64,000 nucleotides of DNA from an uncultured Clostridia bacterium (GTDB taxonomy: Bacteria; Bacillota; Clostridia; Christensenellales; CAG-138): contig CALVWJ010000002.1 in the NCBI GenBank assembly GCA_944366945.1, positions 107,912 through 171,911 of the forward strand, in the 5' to 3' direction. Below the pieces are notes generated by a model. That model saw only the letters and a program-made list of their open reading frames with translations. It searched no databases and was not told the origin of the DNA. Below are positions 35,466 through 44,558 of the stretch, piece after piece; position 1 is the stretch's first letter, and each line of letters starts with the position of its first letter. Position numbers and translations under genes: made by a program.

Positions 35466-35870
35466 GCGAAAGTATGCGCCACTTCTTTTCCAAACCTCTT
35501 TTCGGTTTGGAAAAAGGCGCTTGGAAGCCGTTTCCAGAATAGTACGCATGGAATTGTTGCAAGGGGACGCTGCTCTGGAAGCGGCCTGTTCCCAAGGCCT
35601 AAGGCAATAAGCTTATGATGTTTCCCAAAGTTAAGAGGCACAAGCCTCTTTTTGTTTTCCGCATCACCGTTTTGCATGAAAATGCTCTCTTCGCCTGCCT
35701 AAACCAAGCATGGAATATTATAATTCAATGTAAATTTAGCGCGTGTGCGCACGTTATGTGCGTCCTTAGTGCGCAAATGATGGCAAGCGCTATGATTGCA
35801 GGCATTTCGCTGGATTGCCAGAAACGCTTCCTTATGATAAGCTGGGTTTAAAATTGCAGGGAGACAATGC
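35466..35870. other. Gap with one terminator, no gene
   Basis: Apart from the hairpin at 35634-35654, the 405 nt contain no open frame with start signals. Confidence 0.4.
35634..35654 (+). terminator. Short terminator hairpin
   Basis: Stem AGAGGC/GCCTCT with loop ACAA is followed by TTTTTG. It lies 170 nt past the DUF554 stop. Confidence 0.6.
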
Positions 35871-36335
35871 ATGAAACCGCTCTATGTCCTAGTGCAATGC
35901 ACGTGGGGAATGCTGCAAACCATTTTGGGCTTGTGCGTGTACCTATTTCACAGAAACGATCCGCATTTTCATTATCATGGCGCGATTGTAACGCAATGGG
36001 AGCATCCATCCAGCGTATCGCTGGGTTTGTTCGTTTTCGTGACGAGTAAACCCTATTTCGCAAAAAAGTTCGAAAGCACCATTCCCCTTTCGGAATTGTC
36101 CCGAGGATTGCTGGTGCATGAATACGGGCACACCATCCAATCTCTCATTTTGGGTCCGCTCTACTTGATCGCAATCGGTATCCCCTCTACGCTTTGGGGG
36201 TTCTCGCCGCAGCTTGCACGCAAAAGGAAAGCGCAACAGCAATCCTATTTCTCCTTTTTTACGGAGAGGTGGGCCAATGCCCTTGGAGAATTCATAACCA
36301 AGGAAATTTTGCTCGGACAATTGGTGATCGACTGA
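35871..36335 (+). CDS. Integral membrane protein with an HEYGH zinc-peptidase-like motif
   Basis: The 154-residue protein has an N-terminal membrane helix (about 4-26), a second hydrophobic stretch (about 46-58), and near residue 83 the motif VHEYGHTIQS followed directly by a hydrophobic run (LILGPLYLIAIGIPS). Later FFTERWANALG could provide a third metal ligand (Glu). HExxH placed at a membrane helix, with a distal Glu, is the pattern of integral membrane metallopeptidases. The start follows GGGAGA. No named family was recognised; it stands alone between two gene-poor gaps. Confidence 0.75.
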   Translation: MKPLYVLVQCTWGMLQTILGLCVYLFHRNDPHFHYHGAIVTQWEHPSSVSLGLFVFVTSKPYFAKKFESTIPLSELSRGLLVHEYGHTIQSLILGPLYLIAIGIPSTLWGFSPQLARKRKAQQQSYFSFFTERWANALGEFITKEILLGQLVID

Positions 36336-36845
36336 GCAGTGCCTTCAGCTTCCTGTTTTACATGCTTCTTGGTTCCGCCAAACAAACGCGAGCGATATCG
36401 CGCCATTCTCAGCCCCTCCAAGGGCGCAGCTTTTTAAAAGACAAACAGAGCAGGCTTTGGTAACTTCCCGTTTTGCTTTTTTTGTTTCTTTGCATGCGAA
36501 TGCAGTCCCTGCAAAAAACGCTTGGTTGTTCTACGCATTCCTTGCAGGCAGGAATGGTAGCCTCTTGCGAGGCGAAGCTTTCATGGGGCCACAGCTTTAT
36601 CAAAAAAAGCATCGCAGAGGCTCTTTCCCTCAGCCCTTGGAGGTTGCAACCGAATTTGATGCTCCCCTATGGCCTGCAAACCGGCAAAGCCCTGCGCAGT
36701 GCGGCTTTCTTGCATACCCCTTTAAGCCGTTGCGCCACGCGGACCTCAAAAATAGAACGTTCCGCTTTCTTGATAAACGAACGCCCCCGGGAAGGCTGCG
36801 CTTTCCGAGGGCCGTTTCTGTTTTCCAGTTTGCTTTTTTGCCGTT
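36336..36845. other. Gap with a hairpin near its end, no gene
   Basis: A GC-rich imperfect hairpin (36783-36813) lies about 30 nt after the GGGtGRT stop and could terminate that minus-strand operon, although the following T-run is weak. Open frames in the gap lack start signals. Confidence 0.45.
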
Positions 36846-37841
36846 TTACTGCGCCTGGCTTACCGCCACAGCGCAGGCCACAGTGGCTCCGACCATGGGG
36901 TTGTTGCCCATGCCGATGAGGCCCATCATCTCAACGTGCGCAGGCACGGAAGAGGATCCTGCAAACTGCGCATCCGAGTGCATGCGGCCCATGGTATCCG
37001 TCATGCCATAGGAAGCAGGGCCAGCTGCCATGTTATCCGGGTGCAGCGTGCGTCCCGTGCCGCCGCCGGAGGCAACGGAAAAGTACTTTTTCCCGTTTTC
37101 CACGCACCATTTTTTGTATGTGCCTGCAACCGGGTGCTGGAAGCGCGTTGGGTTTGTGGAATTTCCCGTGATGGATACATCCACGTTTTCATAGCGCATG
37201 ATGGCAACGCCTTCGTTTACATCGTCCGCACCATAGCAACGCACCTTGGCGCGATCGCCCTCGCTGAAGGCAGTCTCCCGGGTAATGGAAAGCTGGCCGG
37301 TGAACTGGTTGTACTCCGTTTCCACATGGGTAAAGCCATTGATGCGGCTGATGATATACGCGGCATCCTTGCCGAGCCCATTGAGAATGACCTGCAAAGG
37401 CTCTTTGCGCACCTTGTTCGCGGTGCGCGCGATGCCGATGGCCCCTTCTGCAGCAGCAAAACTTTCGTGCCCCGCAAGGAACGCAAAGCAGCGCGTTTCT
37501 TCCCGAAGCAGCATCGCGGCAAGGTTCCCATGCCCAAGGCCAACTTGGCGCTGATCTGCAACGGAGCCGGGAATGCAGAACGCCTGCAATCCTTCGCCGA
37601 TGGCTTCCGCCGCTTCGGCTGCGGTCTTTGTTTTCTTTTGCACGGCGATGGCTGCGCCCAGCGTGTAAGCCCAAACCGCATTTTCAAATGCAATGGGTTG
37701 GATGCCAAGGACAATCCCGCGCACGTCAATGCCTTTTTCCTTGAGGAGTGCATCCGCCGCTTCAAAGCTTTCGATTCCATATTGTGCCATCACGCCCTTG
37801 ATCTTCTCGATCCTTCTTTCATATCCTTCAAACGTAACCAT
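36846..37841 (-). CDS. GGGtGRT protein
   Basis: The 331-residue soluble protein contains the defining ASGGGTGRTLHP motif near residue 260 and matches the conserved family called GGGtGRT, known from Clostridia and some other anaerobes. Its function is unknown. Other conserved stretches are GIDVRGIVLGIQPIAFENA, FAFLAGHESFAAAEG, GFTHVETEYNQFTG and AHVEMMGLIGMGNNPMVG. It follows the NifU-like gene by 12 nt, the arrangement normally seen for this family, so both proteins likely act together, plausibly in a metal-cluster-related process. Confidence 0.88.
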   Translation of the reverse strand: MVTFEGYERRIEKIKGVMAQYGIESFEAADALLKEKGIDVRGIVLGIQPIAFENAVWAYTLGAAIAVQKKTKTAAEAAEAIGEGLQAFCIPGSVADQRQVGLGHGNLAAMLLREETRCFAFLAGHESFAAAEGAIGIARTANKVRKEPLQVILNGLGKDAAYIISRINGFTHVETEYNQFTGQLSITRETAFSEGDRAKVRCYGADDVNEGVAIMRYENVDVSITGNSTNPTRFQHPVAGTYKKWCVENGKKYFSVASGGGTGRTLHPDNMAAGPASYGMTDTMGRMHSDAQFAGSSSVPAHVEMMGLIGMGNNPMVGATVACAVAVSQAQ

Positions 37842-37853
37842 GGCTCTGCCTCC

Positions 37854-38546
37854 TTACTGATGACGGGGGTCAATGACCGTTACCGCCTCGGCAAAACGGC
37901 CATAGGTGCTGATGTTCTTCTCATAGGCTTCCTTGGGATCCACGCCTTTTTTGATGGCATCCATCATCTTGCCCAGGTTCACAAATTGATAGCCGATGAT
38001 TTCCTTGTTGGCATCAAGCCCGATTGCGAGCACATAACCTTCGGCCATTTCAAGATAGCGCGGGCCTTTTGCACGCGTCCCGAACATCGTGCCGATCTGC
38101 GAGCGCAGTCCCTTGCCCAGATCCTCCAGGCCGGCGCCAATGGCAAGGCCGTTTTCGGAAAACGCGCTCTGCGTGCGGCCATAAACAATCTGCAGGAACA
38201 ATTCCCGCATGGCGGTGTTGATCGCATCGCAAACGAGGTCCGAATTGAGCGCCTCGAGGATGGTTTTCCCAGGCAGGATCTCGCTTGCCATAGCGGCGGA
38301 ATGCGTCATACCGGAGCAGCCGAGCGTTTCAATGAGCGCTTCTTCGATCACGCCGTTTTTCACGTTGAGCGTAAGCTTGCAGGCGCCCTGCTGCGGCGCG
38401 CACCAGCCTATGCCATGGGTAAAGCCGCTAATATCGGCGATCTCTTTTGCCTTGACCCACTTACCCTCCTCCGGAATGGGCGCCGGGTCATGCTTTGCGC
38501 CTTTTGCGACGCAGAACATCTCTTCAACTTCGCGCGAATATTGCAT
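37854..38546 (-). CDS. NifU-like iron-sulfur cluster scaffold protein paired with GGGtGRT
   Basis: This 230-residue protein is related to IscU/NifU N-terminal scaffolds. Candidate cluster ligands are Cys in IGWCAPQQGACK and in ETLGCSGMTHSAA, in a layout that differs from ordinary IscU (longer, with a C-terminal extension of about 90 residues). Its continuous partner is the GGGtGRT protein 12 nt downstream. No cysteine desulfurase gene is adjacent. The client of this scaffold is unknown. Confidence 0.85.
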   Translation of the reverse strand: MQYSREVEEMFCVAKGAKHDPAPIPEEGKWVKAKEIADISGFTHGIGWCAPQQGACKLTLNVKNGVIEEALIETLGCSGMTHSAAMASEILPGKTILEALNSDLVCDAINTAMRELFLQIVYGRTQSAFSENGLAIGAGLEDLGKGLRSQIGTMFGTRAKGPRYLEMAEGYVLAIGLDANKEIIGYQFVNLGKMMDAIKKGVDPKEAYEKNISTYGRFAEAVTVIDPRHQ

Positions 38547-38708
38547 TTGATGCGTTCCTCCTTTGAATACTCAAGCTTCCATTTGCCCTTTCATCCTGCA
38601 GAATCCATAAAGGATGTTAAATATTAGTATACCACACTGCATCCGAAATCACCGCATAAGTTTTTTTCTCAATCTCCATATTTGGTATAAGTTTCACAAG
38701 CATATGTG

Positions 38709-40583
38709 CTATCGCTGCTGCGGAATCCCGCTCCCACGCATGCGCGCCGTGAACGCCCTAATGAATGGAGAAGCCCGAAGCAGGCCGCAATACCCCAGCA
38801 TCGGGCGCACGAGCGTAAGCGAATCCCGTGCACGCGTTACCCCAACATAAAAGAGGCGCGCTTCCTCTTCTGCTGCGCTGGTGCCCGCTTGGGCTGCATC
38901 TCCTTCGGCGGGCAGGATGCCCGCCATAAGGTCGATCAAATACACGCGGTCGAATTCCCGCCCCTTTGCAGCATGGATTGTGGAAAGCGTGATGTGCGCC
39001 CCATTTTGGGCCGCGCCCTCCCAGGCACGCAACCGTTCAGCGCAGGGAAGCACGCCGGCCAAATCCCCGCATGATTCCGCAAGCGCGCACAGGATGTTCA
39101 GCTTTTGCAGGTCATCCGCCGTTTGCGGCAGCCCGTTGGCTTTGCGCCAGGCATACTGCACAGCGCGCGGAGGCTGCATGGAGGCCATGCTGCGAAGTTC
39201 TGCTTCGCATTGCTGCACAGCTTCTTCCCGCCGCGAACCAGCATAGAGTTCAGCAAGCATTGCAAGTGGCGCACGCGCATCGCCCTTTGCCCGGGCGGCA
39301 AGCACCGCTTCGCATTCCGCACGGGTGATATAGATCCCCAACCGATGATATACCTTTGCAAAAACATCCGCATTTCCGAAGTGTAGCGCAAAATCGAGCA
39401 CGCCTAGGGCATAACGCACGCGTGCACAGGAAAAGAATTCCGCAGAGCGTTCCCCCGCGCATTCAAATGCAATGCCTGCTTCTGCAAGGGCTTCCAGCAA
39501 TGGAAGCGCAGAGCCGTTGTTACGGTAAAGCACAGCGGCCGTCTCTCCGGGCGCTATGCCTGCGAGTTCCTTGACGAGCCAGGGATACTGCGCGCGCAGA
39601 TGGGAAAACTGCACTATGCGGATGGGCTCCCCTACAGGCTTTGCAGCCCGCATGTTCTTCTCGCTCCGCTGCCGGTTGCGGCGGATAAAGCAGGCAGCCG
39701 CATAGGCAATCGCCCCGCTTGAGCGGTAATTCGTTTCCAGGCGCAGAATGGCCGCGCCCGGATAGATTTCGCCGAAGCGGAGGAAAACCTCCGGATAGGC
39801 CGCGCGGAACCCATAAATGCTCTGATCCTCATCCCCCACCATGAAAAGTTCGCCCGGCTGGGCCAGCAGGTAGATGATCCTGTGCTGCACATAAGAAGTA
39901 TCCTGCGCTTCATCTACATTAATATAATGGTATCGTGCCCGCAGCGCGGCAAGCACCCTGGGTTCTTGCCGTATTAGGCGATATGCCATGAGGAGTTGAT
40001 CGTCAAAGTCCATGCGTCCCCGCGCCCGGTTTTCCGCTTCATATGCTCGATAAAGCGCCGGAAAATCCACCCCTTCCAAATTCTCCGCCTCGATCTGCTC
40101 CTTTGAAAAGAGCATGTTTTTCACATAGGTGATGCGTGCATCAACCGCGCTGATCAACGCTTCCTCCGGATATTCTGCATCCGGGAACAGCGCGCGGTAT
40201 AGCCCACGCAGCACAGGCTTGCGCTCAGAAATCAGATCCGGCAGCGGTATACCTGTGCGCGCGCAATGCCCGGAAAGTACGCTCCTGCAAAGACTGTGGA
40301 TCGTGCGGAAAGCGGGTGTTTGCGATGGTGGCAGTGCAAAGGTTTCGGTAAACCGGCGCCGCATTTCCTCTGCTGCTGCGCGGGAAAACGTAAGGGTTAA
40401 AATTTCGCCTGCATCGATGCCTCTGCAAAAAAGCATATAGCCGGTACGCGCCGTAATCACAGCAGTTTTCCCGCTTCCCGGCACAGCCAAAAGCAACGCA
40501 TGCCGCCCGGCAATGCGCATGGCAGCGCGCTGCTGATCATCCAGCTCCATATGGAATTTTTCCAGGAATTCCGCTTCCGTCAT
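38709..40583 (-). CDS. UvrD/Rep-family ATP-dependent DNA helicase
   Basis: This 624-residue superfamily 1A helicase has motif I LAVPGSGKTAVITAR, motif Ia LTFSRAAAEEM, motif II NVDEAQDTS, motif III VGDEDQSIYGFR, motif IV RLETNYRSSG, motif V STIHAAKGREFDRVYL and motif VI LFYVGVTRARD. It is shorter than PcrA/UvrD (about 720), mainly at the C-terminus, resembling the small Clostridial helicases of the family. A 49-residue upstream extension was rejected because the conserved start EFLEKFHMELDDQQ begins right after ATG 40583. It probably acts in repair. Confidence 0.93.
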   Translation of the reverse strand: MTEAEFLEKFHMELDDQQRAAMRIAGRHALLLAVPGSGKTAVITARTGYMLFCRGIDAGEILTLTFSRAAAEEMRRRFTETFALPPSQTPAFRTIHSLCRSVLSGHCARTGIPLPDLISERKPVLRGLYRALFPDAEYPEEALISAVDARITYVKNMLFSKEQIEAENLEGVDFPALYRAYEAENRARGRMDFDDQLLMAYRLIRQEPRVLAALRARYHYINVDEAQDTSYVQHRIIYLLAQPGELFMVGDEDQSIYGFRAAYPEVFLRFGEIYPGAAILRLETNYRSSGAIAYAAACFIRRNRQRSEKNMRAAKPVGEPIRIVQFSHLRAQYPWLVKELAGIAPGETAAVLYRNNGSALPLLEALAEAGIAFECAGERSAEFFSCARVRYALGVLDFALHFGNADVFAKVYHRLGIYITRAECEAVLAARAKGDARAPLAMLAELYAGSRREEAVQQCEAELRSMASMQPPRAVQYAWRKANGLPQTADDLQKLNILCALAESCGDLAGVLPCAERLRAWEGAAQNGAHITLSTIHAAKGREFDRVYLIDLMAGILPAEGDAAQAGTSAAEEEARLFYVGVTRARDSLTLVRPMLGYCGLLRASPFIRAFTARMRGSGIPQQR

Positions 40584-40883
40584 GGGGTTTTCATCCAGCA
40601 ACCAGATTTGCTTTATTATACTTGATCCCGCGGCATCCTGCAAACTCGTACGCAACGCCGGAGTTGTCCATCGGCTGATAGCCATCCTAACCATAATCCA
40701 TATCCCCCACAACGTGCACAAGCCTACCATGCTGCGTAGTTGGTTGACCGCCTTTTTCGATGTGCGCAGCGCATGCTCTGGCTGAATTCAAGCGTAACGC
40801 GTGGCTATTGGGCTAGGCAGCGTGCCCGGTTTATGGTAAAATATATCATTGTGAATAAAAACACAACCGGAGGGTTACAGCCT
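40584..40883. other. Divergent intergenic region between the helicase and YhhN genes
   Basis: The region contains promoter signals for both directions at best; TAAAAT just before the YhhN ribosome binding site is a possible -10. An open frame running in from the left on the plus strand is not supported. Confidence 0.35.
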
Positions 40884-41570
40884 ATGCCCATAGTTTTGGC
40901 CATTGCGTTTGCAGCTCTTTCCTGCGTGCATTTATACGCCTGTTATCGGAAGCGGATCCGGCTGCGCATTGCAACAAAGCCCTGCCTGCTTGTCATGCTT
41001 GCAGCGCTCTATATTCTCTATGCGCCCTCCTTTCAGTGGCCCGTGTTATTTGCGTTGCTTTTTGGTTTGGCTGGGGACATTCTGCTGATTCCGAATGGCC
41101 TTAAAGTACACTTTGTGATCGGCGCCGTTTCTTTTTCCATTGGCCACGCACTCTATGCATACACATTATTCTGCTTAACAGGCGCTTTTTCCATGGCCCA
41201 TGCCCTCTTTGTTATGTTTGCAGCCATGCTTGTTTATGCCACCGCTGTAATACTGATCGCCCGCCAGCTGCTCCCGCATGTGCGGGAACACCAGCTGTAT
41301 ATCCTGCTGCCAGCCTATTTTTCCCTCGTCGCGCTCGTTAACGTGGGCGCTTGGTTAACGCTGGCCGCTGCGCTGAGCGCTGGAAAAGCGGCGCAGATCT
41401 TCGCCGCTTCCCTTCTGGTGGGCGGCGCGCTGCTATTTTTCATCTCGGATACGATCCTTTCCTATTCCCTCTTCCTGCGCAAATCCCGGCATGCAAATTT
41501 CTGGGTCATGCTTACCTATATTAGTGCGCAGGCATTTTTAACCGCAGGGTTTGCATCTTATTTTTCATAA
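40884..41570 (+). CDS. YhhN-family membrane protein (lysoplasmalogenase-like)
   Basis: The 228-residue protein has about eight hydrophobic helices and the YhhN/TMEM86 pattern: KPCLLVMLAALYIL, FGLAGDILLIP, FVIGAVSFSIGHALYAY and, at the end, FFISDTILSYSLF. Characterised relatives hydrolyse the vinyl-ether bond of lysoplasmalogens, lipids made by many anaerobic Clostridia. Start ATG 40884 follows GGAGG; a 48-residue upstream extension is not supported. Confidence 0.86.
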   Translation: MPIVLAIAFAALSCVHLYACYRKRIRLRIATKPCLLVMLAALYILYAPSFQWPVLFALLFGLAGDILLIPNGLKVHFVIGAVSFSIGHALYAYTLFCLTGAFSMAHALFVMFAAMLVYATAVILIARQLLPHVREHQLYILLPAYFSLVALVNVGAWLTLAAALSAGKAAQIFAASLLVGGALLFFISDTILSYSLFLRKSRHANFWVMLTYISAQAFLTAGFASYFS

Positions 41571-41595
41571 GCGATAGAAAGGATGGTAACGCACA

Positions 41596-42300
41596 ATGCC
41601 GCAAAGCAATAAAGCCGTGCTCCAATTGCTCCGCATCCTGCGCGCAGAAACCGATGCAGGCCATCGCCTCACTGCACCCATGTTGCTTGAACGGCTTACA
41701 GCGTGCGGCATACACGCGGAGCGCCGCAGCATTTACCGAGCCATCGCAGCGTTGCGGCAATGTGGCATCCCGATTGAAAAAACAACTACCGGATATTATT
41801 ATGCTCATACGGCCGCAGAGAACGATGCATATGCTGCGCTTGCCGCAGCCGTGGAGGCGGCCGGGTTTCTTTCCTCCGCGCGCAAGCAGGCGCTTCTCGA
41901 GCATATCAAAACGCAGGCAGGACCATGCGCATCAGAAAGTGCGCTCTCCCTCAGCGCCACCATTTCGGGCCCTTCCACAAAGGATGATGCGCTTTTTATC
42001 GCTTTGCAATGCGCGAGCCATGCGATTTCTGGCGGTACCCAGCTCACATTTCTCTTCTCCACATCGGAAAGCGAACGCCTGCGCGTAAACCCCTATGCAC
42101 TCGCATTCCAAGAAGGTATCCCCTTTCTGCTTTGCAATAAGGAAGGCGAGCCCGGGCTTTCATGCTTTCCGCTCGCCTCCCTTTTAAACCTTCGTGAGGA
42201 ACAACAACCTCGTAGGCATTTTTCCGAAGTAAGCCCCTACAAGGTGCGCTTTGATGTTGAAGATGCGTTGCGGCATACTTTGGGGAAGGAATTCCGATAA
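41596..42300 (+). CDS. WYL-domain transcriptional regulator
   Basis: The 234-residue protein has an N-terminal winged helix-turn-helix (about 1-65: LLERLTACGIHAERRSIYRAIAAL) and a C-terminal WYL-like domain (about 130-210: VNPYALAFQEGIPFLLCNKEGE, with Pro-Tyr instead of the full WYL core). Such regulators respond to small ligands or nucleic acid signals and usually act on neighbouring genes. It lies 25 nt after the YhhN gene and 15 nt before the CHAP-like gene, so the three may be one transcript. AAAGGA is visible upstream of the ATG. Confidence 0.82.
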   Translation: MPQSNKAVLQLLRILRAETDAGHRLTAPMLLERLTACGIHAERRSIYRAIAALRQCGIPIEKTTTGYYYAHTAAENDAYAALAAAVEAAGFLSSARKQALLEHIKTQAGPCASESALSLSATISGPSTKDDALFIALQCASHAISGGTQLTFLFSTSESERLRVNPYALAFQEGIPFLLCNKEGEPGLSCFPLASLLNLREEQQPRRHFSEVSPYKVRFDVEDALRHTLGKEFR

Positions 42301-42315
42301 AATCCCTTTGCAGGA

Positions 42316-42861
42316 ATGGAGCAATCCGCTGCTGTCAGACAGGTGGCAACGCATTTTAATTTGGAGGATGCAGGGAACATCAAGCTAGCTGAAATTGCCG
42401 AAAAAGAAGTGCTGAAATGCTACCATGGGCATGTGATGAGAGCGCAAAGCAATCTCCATCCCCTTGTTGAAAGATTTCACGCTCCGGATTGTACTGCAGA
42501 TACCTTAGGCAATTGTTGGTATGCTGCATTTGTATATCACTGCGTTCTGCTTTCGGGCTATAATTTGCCTGTCAAAGCAAAAAAGGTGGCGCATAGTTTT
42601 GGTTGGGTGCGCGGCTGGGAAGAATGGGCAAAATCCGATGCGGTTAGGCTGTGGAAAAGCGCGGAGGCAGGGCCAGCAATCGGCGATATCGTTTTGTTCG
42701 ATGCGATTTATGATGGCAATGCGCCGGATCATATCGCAATCGTCATCGGTTTTTCTCCCGAGCATCTTCAAACCGCAGAAGGCAATTTCAACAATGTGTC
42801 CGCAATTGTTGAAAGAGGGTATGCGCAAGTGAGAGGCTATATCCAGCTGGGCGCAGCCTAG
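42316..42861 (+). CDS. CHAP/NlpC-P60-like cysteine peptidase domain protein without signal peptide
   Basis: The 181-residue protein has a possible papain-like catalytic set: Cys in GNCWYAAFVYHC, followed by GDIVLFD, then His in DHIAIVIGFS and a final AEGNFNN. This order matches CHAP amidases of peptidoglycan metabolism. However no signal peptide or membrane helix is present, and the first 60 residues are helical and unlike cell-wall enzymes. An intracellular role or phage-lysin ancestry is possible. The ribosome binding sequence AGGA touches the start codon, so initiation may be by reinitiation after the WYL gene. Confidence 0.7.
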   Translation: MEQSAAVRQVATHFNLEDAGNIKLAEIAEKEVLKCYHGHVMRAQSNLHPLVERFHAPDCTADTLGNCWYAAFVYHCVLLSGYNLPVKAKKVAHSFGWVRGWEEWAKSDAVRLWKSAEAGPAIGDIVLFDAIYDGNAPDHIAIVIGFSPEHLQTAEGNFNNVSAIVERGYAQVRGYIQLGAA

Positions 42862-43145
42862 CGGAAAGTTTCTGGGGAACCTTGGGACGGGCAGGCACAG
42901 TTTTCCTCTGTCCACCCGGAACGGATCTGCTGCATGATCGCGCTTAGCGCCTATTGTTGTATCTTCCAAGCTGCGTGGGTGCTAGAGGCTGCATGCGTTT
43001 TTCAATGGAATATAAAGGCGGCAGCATTGCCCTTGCTTTTTGTATATACCAAAGTCCCATGCCGTGTTCTGCAAGAGTTGTTTCTTTCCACGCCAAAGTC
43101 TATTACAAAGCACTTCAAGCACCTTCTTCACCGGTTTGGCTCTCA

Positions 43146-44045
43146 TTATGCGTTCAGTTCCAGCACAGCGTTTACCGTCCCATCCATACAGTTGTACCAG
43201 AAATATCCATCGTGAATTTCATGCTTTGCGTCTTCAAATACATAATAGATCAGCATGGATTCGCTATCCAAGCCCCATTGTAAAAACTGATAGGTAATTT
43301 CCGGCCAGCCGCCTTCATCCACGTATCCATATCCTTCCTTAGCGAGCTCCGTCGCGCTGACCCCCATGGTAAGGTAAGCAGACAAGTTGCTGCTGGAGTG
43401 CCATTCAAGCCAATTCAGCACAAAATGCAATCCATCCTCATATTCAAGCGCAAGAACGTATTTTTTGCTGTCCGGCGCCCACCAAAGCCCCCGATAGACG
43501 CAGTCGCCATAAATAATCCGCGTTTGTGCGCCATCTTCCTCCTGCAGGATTAGGGAAGTGGCATCCTCTAAGGAAAAGCCTGCGCCTTCAAGCGCCTTAT
43601 TGTAAATCGTAACTTTTTTGGTTTCATCGGGCGAAGTGGTTTTGTCTACCACGAAAAAATATCCATTTTTCCAGAAAATCCCGACGCAAATTACAAGCAG
43701 TAACGCTATGCACAGAGCCGTCACACGCAGATAGTTTTTCTTTGTTCGCTTCAGTTTGCGCGCAATTTCATTCATGGAATAATCAATCATGCTTTTTGCC
43801 CCTTCTTCCGTTTCTTCGCTGCGTTCCACCTGCGTTTCCCTTTCCCCTGCAATCAAATCAAGCACAGAACACCCAAGAATGCCCGCAAGCGGTTCAAGCA
43901 ACGCAATATCCGGTGCACATAAACCGCGCTCCCATTTTGAAACAGCACGATCGGTAATATGAAGCAACGCCGCAAGTTCCTTTTGCGTCATGCCTTTCCC
44001 TTTCCTTAGCTCCTTGATCAGCTGGCCTGTTTTTGTATTATCCAT
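43146..44045 (-). CDS. Membrane-anchored XRE-family regulator with external sensor domain
   Basis: The 299-residue protein has an N-terminal XRE helix-turn-helix (about 5-62, TQKELAALLHITDRAVSKWERG), an acidic linker, one membrane helix (about 106-125, VTALCIALLLVICVGIFW) and a roughly 165-residue extracellular domain rich in Trp and Tyr (YRGLWWAPDSKKYVLALEY, MLIYYVFEDAKHE). The layout is that of a one-component transmembrane regulator; the domain is similar in style to the DUF5301/DUF3244-type lipoprotein folds but no firm family match can be claimed. Start ATG 44045 follows GGGGG; an earlier ATG four codons upstream has no site. No clear target gene is adjacent, the nearest being the MATE gene, which is divergent. 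Confidence 0.82.
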   Translation of the reverse strand: MDNTKTGQLIKELRKGKGMTQKELAALLHITDRAVSKWERGLCAPDIALLEPLAGILGCSVLDLIAGERETQVERSEETEEGAKSMIDYSMNEIARKLKRTKKNYLRVTALCIALLLVICVGIFWKNGYFFVVDKTTSPDETKKVTIYNKALEGAGFSLEDATSLILQEEDGAQTRIIYGDCVYRGLWWAPDSKKYVLALEYEDGLHFVLNWLEWHSSSNLSAYLTMGVSATELAKEGYGYVDEGGWPEITYQFLQWGLDSESMLIYYVFEDAKHEIHDGYFWYNCMDGTVNAVLELNA

Positions 44046-44558
44046 AAATGCCCCCATGCGTTTTCCAATGCGTTTATTATAGGGAATCGCGTTTTAAAAG
44101 TCACCAAACCACCGGTTGATTTTCTGCTGCGCGGGCACACCAAGCAACTTTGTTTTTTGCCTCTCTTCCAGCGCTTTATACTTCGCCTGCAAACAAAGGT
44201 TGGATCCTCTGCTGCATTTGGCGCATCCGGAGCCCTTCTTTTCATTCGTTCCAGTCTAAACAGCAACGACGTTTTTTGCAGGGACTGCTGCAGATTCCCT
44301 TTGCGACGTTAGCTTCCCGTGTTTTTCAAAATTTCCAGATTTTTGCGTACTGTTTTTGTCCTTGCGGCCTTTTCGCGAAACAGCCAATACCGGCTTTCTG
44401 CAAGGCAGCATGCTCCCAACAGAACCCCTCACACCGGCTTGACAATGCGCTGCGCTTGGCATATGCTTATAGTGCTATAGTATCCTTATCATTGGCTATC
44501 CAAAAAGCAGGCATGCTTTCTTGGGCAGCCGCTTGTTTATGTTTAGGAGATGTGTACG
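44046..44558. other. Divergent intergenic region between XRE regulator and MATE gene
   Basis: The 513 nt contain the MATE promoter (44439-44467) and no open frame with start signals. Confidence 0.4.
44439..44467 (+). promoter_or_regulatory. Probable promoter of the MATE gene
   Basis: TTGACA (44439-44444), a 17-nt spacer and TATGCT (44462-44467) give a good sigma-A promoter. About 85 nt of untranslated leader follow. Confidence 0.6.
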
